Of a stretch of DNA of 7,470 nt, positions 5,052-7,470 are shown in pieces. A model generated the notes under the pieces. It saw nothing but the letters and a program-made list of their open reading frames with translations, made no database searches and was not told where the DNA came from. The stretch comes from Chloroflexota bacterium (GTDB taxonomy: Bacteria; Chloroflexota; Anaerolineae; UBA7937; JACPPX01): positions 1 through 7,470 of the forward strand of contig JACPPX010000112.1 of the NCBI GenBank assembly GCA_016190785.1, in the 5' to 3' direction. The translations under genes and the position numbers were made by a program. The first letter of the stretch is position 1. Each line of letters opens with the position of its first letter.

Positions 5052-7160
5052 ATGAATGCCCAGCACCAGGGCCATGAAATGAAAAGCGAGCACCAAGCCC
5101 AGACTGAACACGGGAAGCATATGGCCGGAATGCAACACGGTGAGCACATGGCCCATATGGAGCATGGTCCGTCTCCTGACATGGAGCATGATCACCATGC
5201 GATGATGGAGCAGGATTTCAAGCGCCGCTTCTTCCTGACTCTGATCCTCACCATCCCTATCCTCGTCCTATCCCTCACAGTCCAAGAGTTTTTCGGATAT
5301 TCCCTTGAATTCCCGGGGCTCAACTATCTGGTCTTTGCCATGGCTTCAGTGGTAGTCTTCTATGGGGGTTGGCCTTTCTTCCAGGGTGCCCTCCAGTCCT
5401 TGCCGACCGGCCAATTGGGGATGGATGTTCTGGTCTCTTTGGCCATCGGCTCCGGGTACATTTTTAGCGTAGGCAGCACTTTTATCTTCACCGGCATCGA
5501 TTTCTACTGGGAAATCAGTACTCTGGTCGTCGCCTTTCTCTTTGGGCACTGGATGGAAATGCGGGCGGTGCGGGGCACGGCGGGGGCTTTGGGGGAACTG
5601 GTGAAACTCATTCCCCCCACGGCGAATATGATCCATGGGGATATGATCCACGAAGTGCCCACCGCCCAATTGCAAGTTGGGGATCGAGTCCTGGTGCGGC
5701 CCGGGGGAAAAATACCCATTGATGGCATTGTGGAGGAGGGAGAAAGTGGGGTGAATGAGTCGATGATCAGCGGAGAGTCCCGCCCAGTTAGCAAATCCCC
5801 GGGGGACGAGGTCATCGGCGGGGCGATAAATGGCGAGGGCGCCCTAAGGGTTCGGGTGAGTAAAACTGGGGAGGAAACAGCCCTGGCCCAGATCATAAAT
5901 CTGGTGAAAGAGGCCCAGGCCTCCAAACCCCATACCCAACTTTTGGCAGATAAAGCCGCCCATTATCTAACTTTAATCGCGGTTTTTGTTGGTCTGGGAA
6001 CCCTCCTTTTCTGGTCGCTTATCGCTCCCCAAGAAACCCAGCCTTTTGTCTTTGCCCTGACCCTGGCCATAACCGTGGTAACCATTGCCTGTCCCCACGC
6101 CCTGGGGCTGGCCATTCCTACGGTGACCACTATTTCTACCGGCCTGGCGGCGAAGAATGGGATGCTCATCAAAAAAGCGGAGGTAATGGAGTCGGCTCTG
6201 ACCATTAACACTATCGTCTTTGATAAAACCGGGACCCTCACCCAGGGACAATTTGGAATCACCGGGGTCATCCCCTTTGGCGATTGGAGCCAAGAGGAGA
6301 TAGTGCGGGCCGCAGCGGCAGTGGAGTCTAACTCTGAACACTCCATCGCCCAGGGGGTGGTTCGCGGGGCAAAAGAGGGAGGGATTAAGTTTGAGAGCGC
6401 TAAGGATTTTTCGGCCATACCCGGCAAGGGGGCCAAAGCATCTCTCGATGGAAAGATAATCCATGTCGGAAATCGCGCTCTCCTAAAATCACTGGGCCTG
6501 ACTCCGCCGCAAAATGATAAGATGATCGATGATCTTTCTGCTCAGGGTAAAACTGTAGTTTATCTCGTCGTGAATGAGAAATTACAAGGGGCAATCGCCC
6601 TGGCAGATCTGGTCCGCGAGGAATCCCACGATGCGGTGCGAGGGCTGAAAGAATTGGGGGTAGAGGTGGCGATGCTCACCGGAGATCACAAGGCGGTGGC
6701 AGCCTATGTAGCTAAGGAGCTGGGCCTGGATACTTACTTTGCGGAAGTGCTTCCTGAGGATAAATCGAAAAAGATCCAAGAATTGCAAAAGCAGGGGAAG
6801 CGGGTGGCAATGGTGGGGGATGGGATCAACGACGCCCCAGCTCTCACCCAAGCAGATATTGGTATCGCTATCGGGGCGGGGACGGATGTAGCGGTGGAGT
6901 CGGCGGAGGTGGTGCTGGTCCGCAACGACCCGCGGGATATTGGAAGGCTTATCCGCCTCAGCCGAGCAGTGGTCAGTAAGATGCGGCAGAACCTGGCCTG
7001 GGCCACGGGGTACAATCTGATCACCATCCCTCTGGCGGCGGGGATCGCTTTTCCCCTAGGCATTGTTCTCCAACCTCAATGGGGAGCCCTGGCCATGTCG
7101 GCCAGTTCGATAATTGTGGTGGCTAATGCTCTTCTCCTGCGCGGGGCGCGGCTGGACTGA
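5052..7160 (+). CDS. copB: Copper-exporting P-type ATPase, CopB-like (P1B-3)
   Basis: The 702-residue pump uses ATP to move copper out of the cytoplasm. The N-terminal 52 residues are His/Met-rich (12 His and 9 Met) and replace the usual CxxC metal-binding domains. Likely helices are at about 58-77, 90-106, 124-145, 150-168, 305-325, 333-358, 646-668 and 676-698. The metal site in helix six is CPH (347-349), diagnostic of the CopB subgroup, backed by YN (654-655) and MSASS (682-686) in the last two helices. The phosphorylated aspartate is Asp391 in DKTGT; TGD is at 543-545 and GDGINDAP at 589-596. Two positions differ from the commonest forms: SGES (240-243) for TGES, and His430-Ser431 for the His-Pro pair. 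The start is supported by AAGGGGG at 5040-5046. The next gene begins 2 nt after the stop. P1B-3 pumps are reported to carry Cu2+ or Cu+; other metals cannot be excluded. Confidence 0.95.
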   Translation: MNAQHQGHEMKSEHQAQTEHGKHMAGMQHGEHMAHMEHGPSPDMEHDHHAMMEQDFKRRFFLTLILTIPILVLSLTVQEFFGYSLEFPGLNYLVFAMASVVVFYGGWPFFQGALQSLPTGQLGMDVLVSLAIGSGYIFSVGSTFIFTGIDFYWEISTLVVAFLFGHWMEMRAVRGTAGALGELVKLIPPTANMIHGDMIHEVPTAQLQVGDRVLVRPGGKIPIDGIVEEGESGVNESMISGESRPVSKSPGDEVIGGAINGEGALRVRVSKTGEETALAQIINLVKEAQASKPHTQLLADKAAHYLTLIAVFVGLGTLLFWSLIAPQETQPFVFALTLAITVVTIACPHALGLAIPTVTTISTGLAAKNGMLIKKAEVMESALTINTIVFDKTGTLTQGQFGITGVIPFGDWSQEEIVRAAAAVESNSEHSIAQGVVRGAKEGGIKFESAKDFSAIPGKGAKASLDGKIIHVGNRALLKSLGLTPPQNDKMIDDLSAQGKTVVYLVVNEKLQGAIALADLVREESHDAVRGLKELGVEVAMLTGDHKAVAAYVAKELGLDTYFAEVLPEDKSKKIQELQKQGKRVAMVGDGINDAPALTQADIGIAIGAGTDVAVESAEVVLVRNDPRDIGRLIRLSRAVVSKMRQNLAWATGYNLITIPLAAGIAFPLGIVLQPQWGALAMSASSIIVVANALLLRGARLD

Positions 7161-7162
7161 AT

Positions 7163-7470
7163 ATGTATTTGCTCGCGGATCTGGGAAGGGCCAATACCCG
7201 GGCGGCGCTCATCGAGAAGGTGGAGGGGGAATATCGGGCCGTGGCCCGCGGCGGTGCCCCCAGCACCTTCGGGCCCCCCTGGGAAGACGCCCGGATTTCC
7301 TTCCAAGAAGCCCTAGCGGAGATCTCTCAGATCAGACGATTGCCGCTGGTCTCCCCAGAAGGAAAGATTCTCCTCCAGCAAGGAGGGGGAGCCGAAGCAT
7401 TGTTTTCCACGGCTAGCGCCGCCCCTCCCTTAAGGGTGGCAGCCTTAGGTCTTTCCGGGGAGTACAGTCT
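7163..7470 (+). CDS. Glutamate mutase L (GlmL/MutL)-like protein, N-terminal part (runs off right edge)
   Basis: The frame stays open from the ATG at 7163 to the window end (102 residues). Residues 1-20 begin MYLLADLGRANTRAALIEKV, a first ASKHA-type strand pair and phosphate loop (D6-L-G8...T12). This is followed by EYRAVARGGAPST (23-35), a PPW turn (38-40), and STASAAPPLRVAALGL (82-97), which resembles the SSAAGGLR...GL signature of the GlmL family. Such proteins are linked to adenosylcobalamin-dependent glutamate mutase, where GlmL is thought to protect or reactivate the enzyme, but many genomes carry GlmL-like proteins without a clear role. Here the usual Ser-Thr after DxG is replaced by Arg-Ala, which could weaken nucleotide binding. 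The start lies 2 nt after the ATPase stop and has no strong Shine-Dalgarno, so coupled translation is likely. The family call is from memory. Confidence 0.68.
   Translation, partial: MYLLADLGRANTRAALIEKVEGEYRAVARGGAPSTFGPPWEDARISFQEALAEISQIRRLPLVSPEGKILLQQGGGAEALFSTASAAPPLRVAALGLSGEYS

Noticed and set aside
5963..6464. Long minus-strand open frames (157 and 163 codons) opposite the copper ATPase.
   Set aside because: They overlap the conserved CPH, DKTGT and neighbouring motifs of the ATPase on the other strand and show no family features; GC-rich coding DNA often gives such open antisense frames.

Overview
The window reads as ordinary bacterial chromosome from a free-living bacterium of fairly high GC content. 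Several proteins resemble forms I associate with Chloroflexota (Anaerolineae-like lineages): the family 4 uracil-DNA glycosylase with a GEGPGFHEDQQG motif, the RNase J N-terminus, and the GlmL/MutL-like protein at the right edge. That placement is from memory and was not checked by a search. I saw no tRNA, rRNA, CRISPR array, insertion sequence or phage gene.

Left part (1-943, minus strand): the first 82 codons of ribonuclease J run off the left edge. Upstream of it, in the same orientation, is a complete Fe-S uracil-DNA glycosylase. A compact intergenic region (944-1043) separates this pair from the rightward genes. It carries two well-spaced divergent sigma70-type promoters whose -10 boxes overlap on opposite strands.

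Middle part (1044-4949, plus strand): five co-directional genes with no characterised function. They encode an 89-residue soluble protein, a 260-residue protein anchored at both ends that I tentatively link to DUF6754, a roughly six-helix membrane protein, a 495-residue membrane protein with two N-terminal zinc ribbons, a long acidic linker and an extracytoplasmic alpha/beta domain, and a second roughly six-helix membrane protein. Spacings are short (3, 75 and 13 nt, then a 4-nt ATGA overlap), which argues for one operon and probably one membrane complex. This cassette is the best candidate here for an undescribed system.

Right part (4950-7470, plus strand): a 102-nt leader can fold into a long nested hairpin that covers the ribosome binding site of the next gene, a CopB-type (P1B-3) copper-exporting ATPase with a His/Met-rich N-terminus. 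Two nucleotides after its stop begins the N-terminal part of a GlmL/MutL-like ASKHA-fold protein, cut by the window edge. No copper-responsive regulator is visible, so control of the ATPase may lie in the leader or outside the window.
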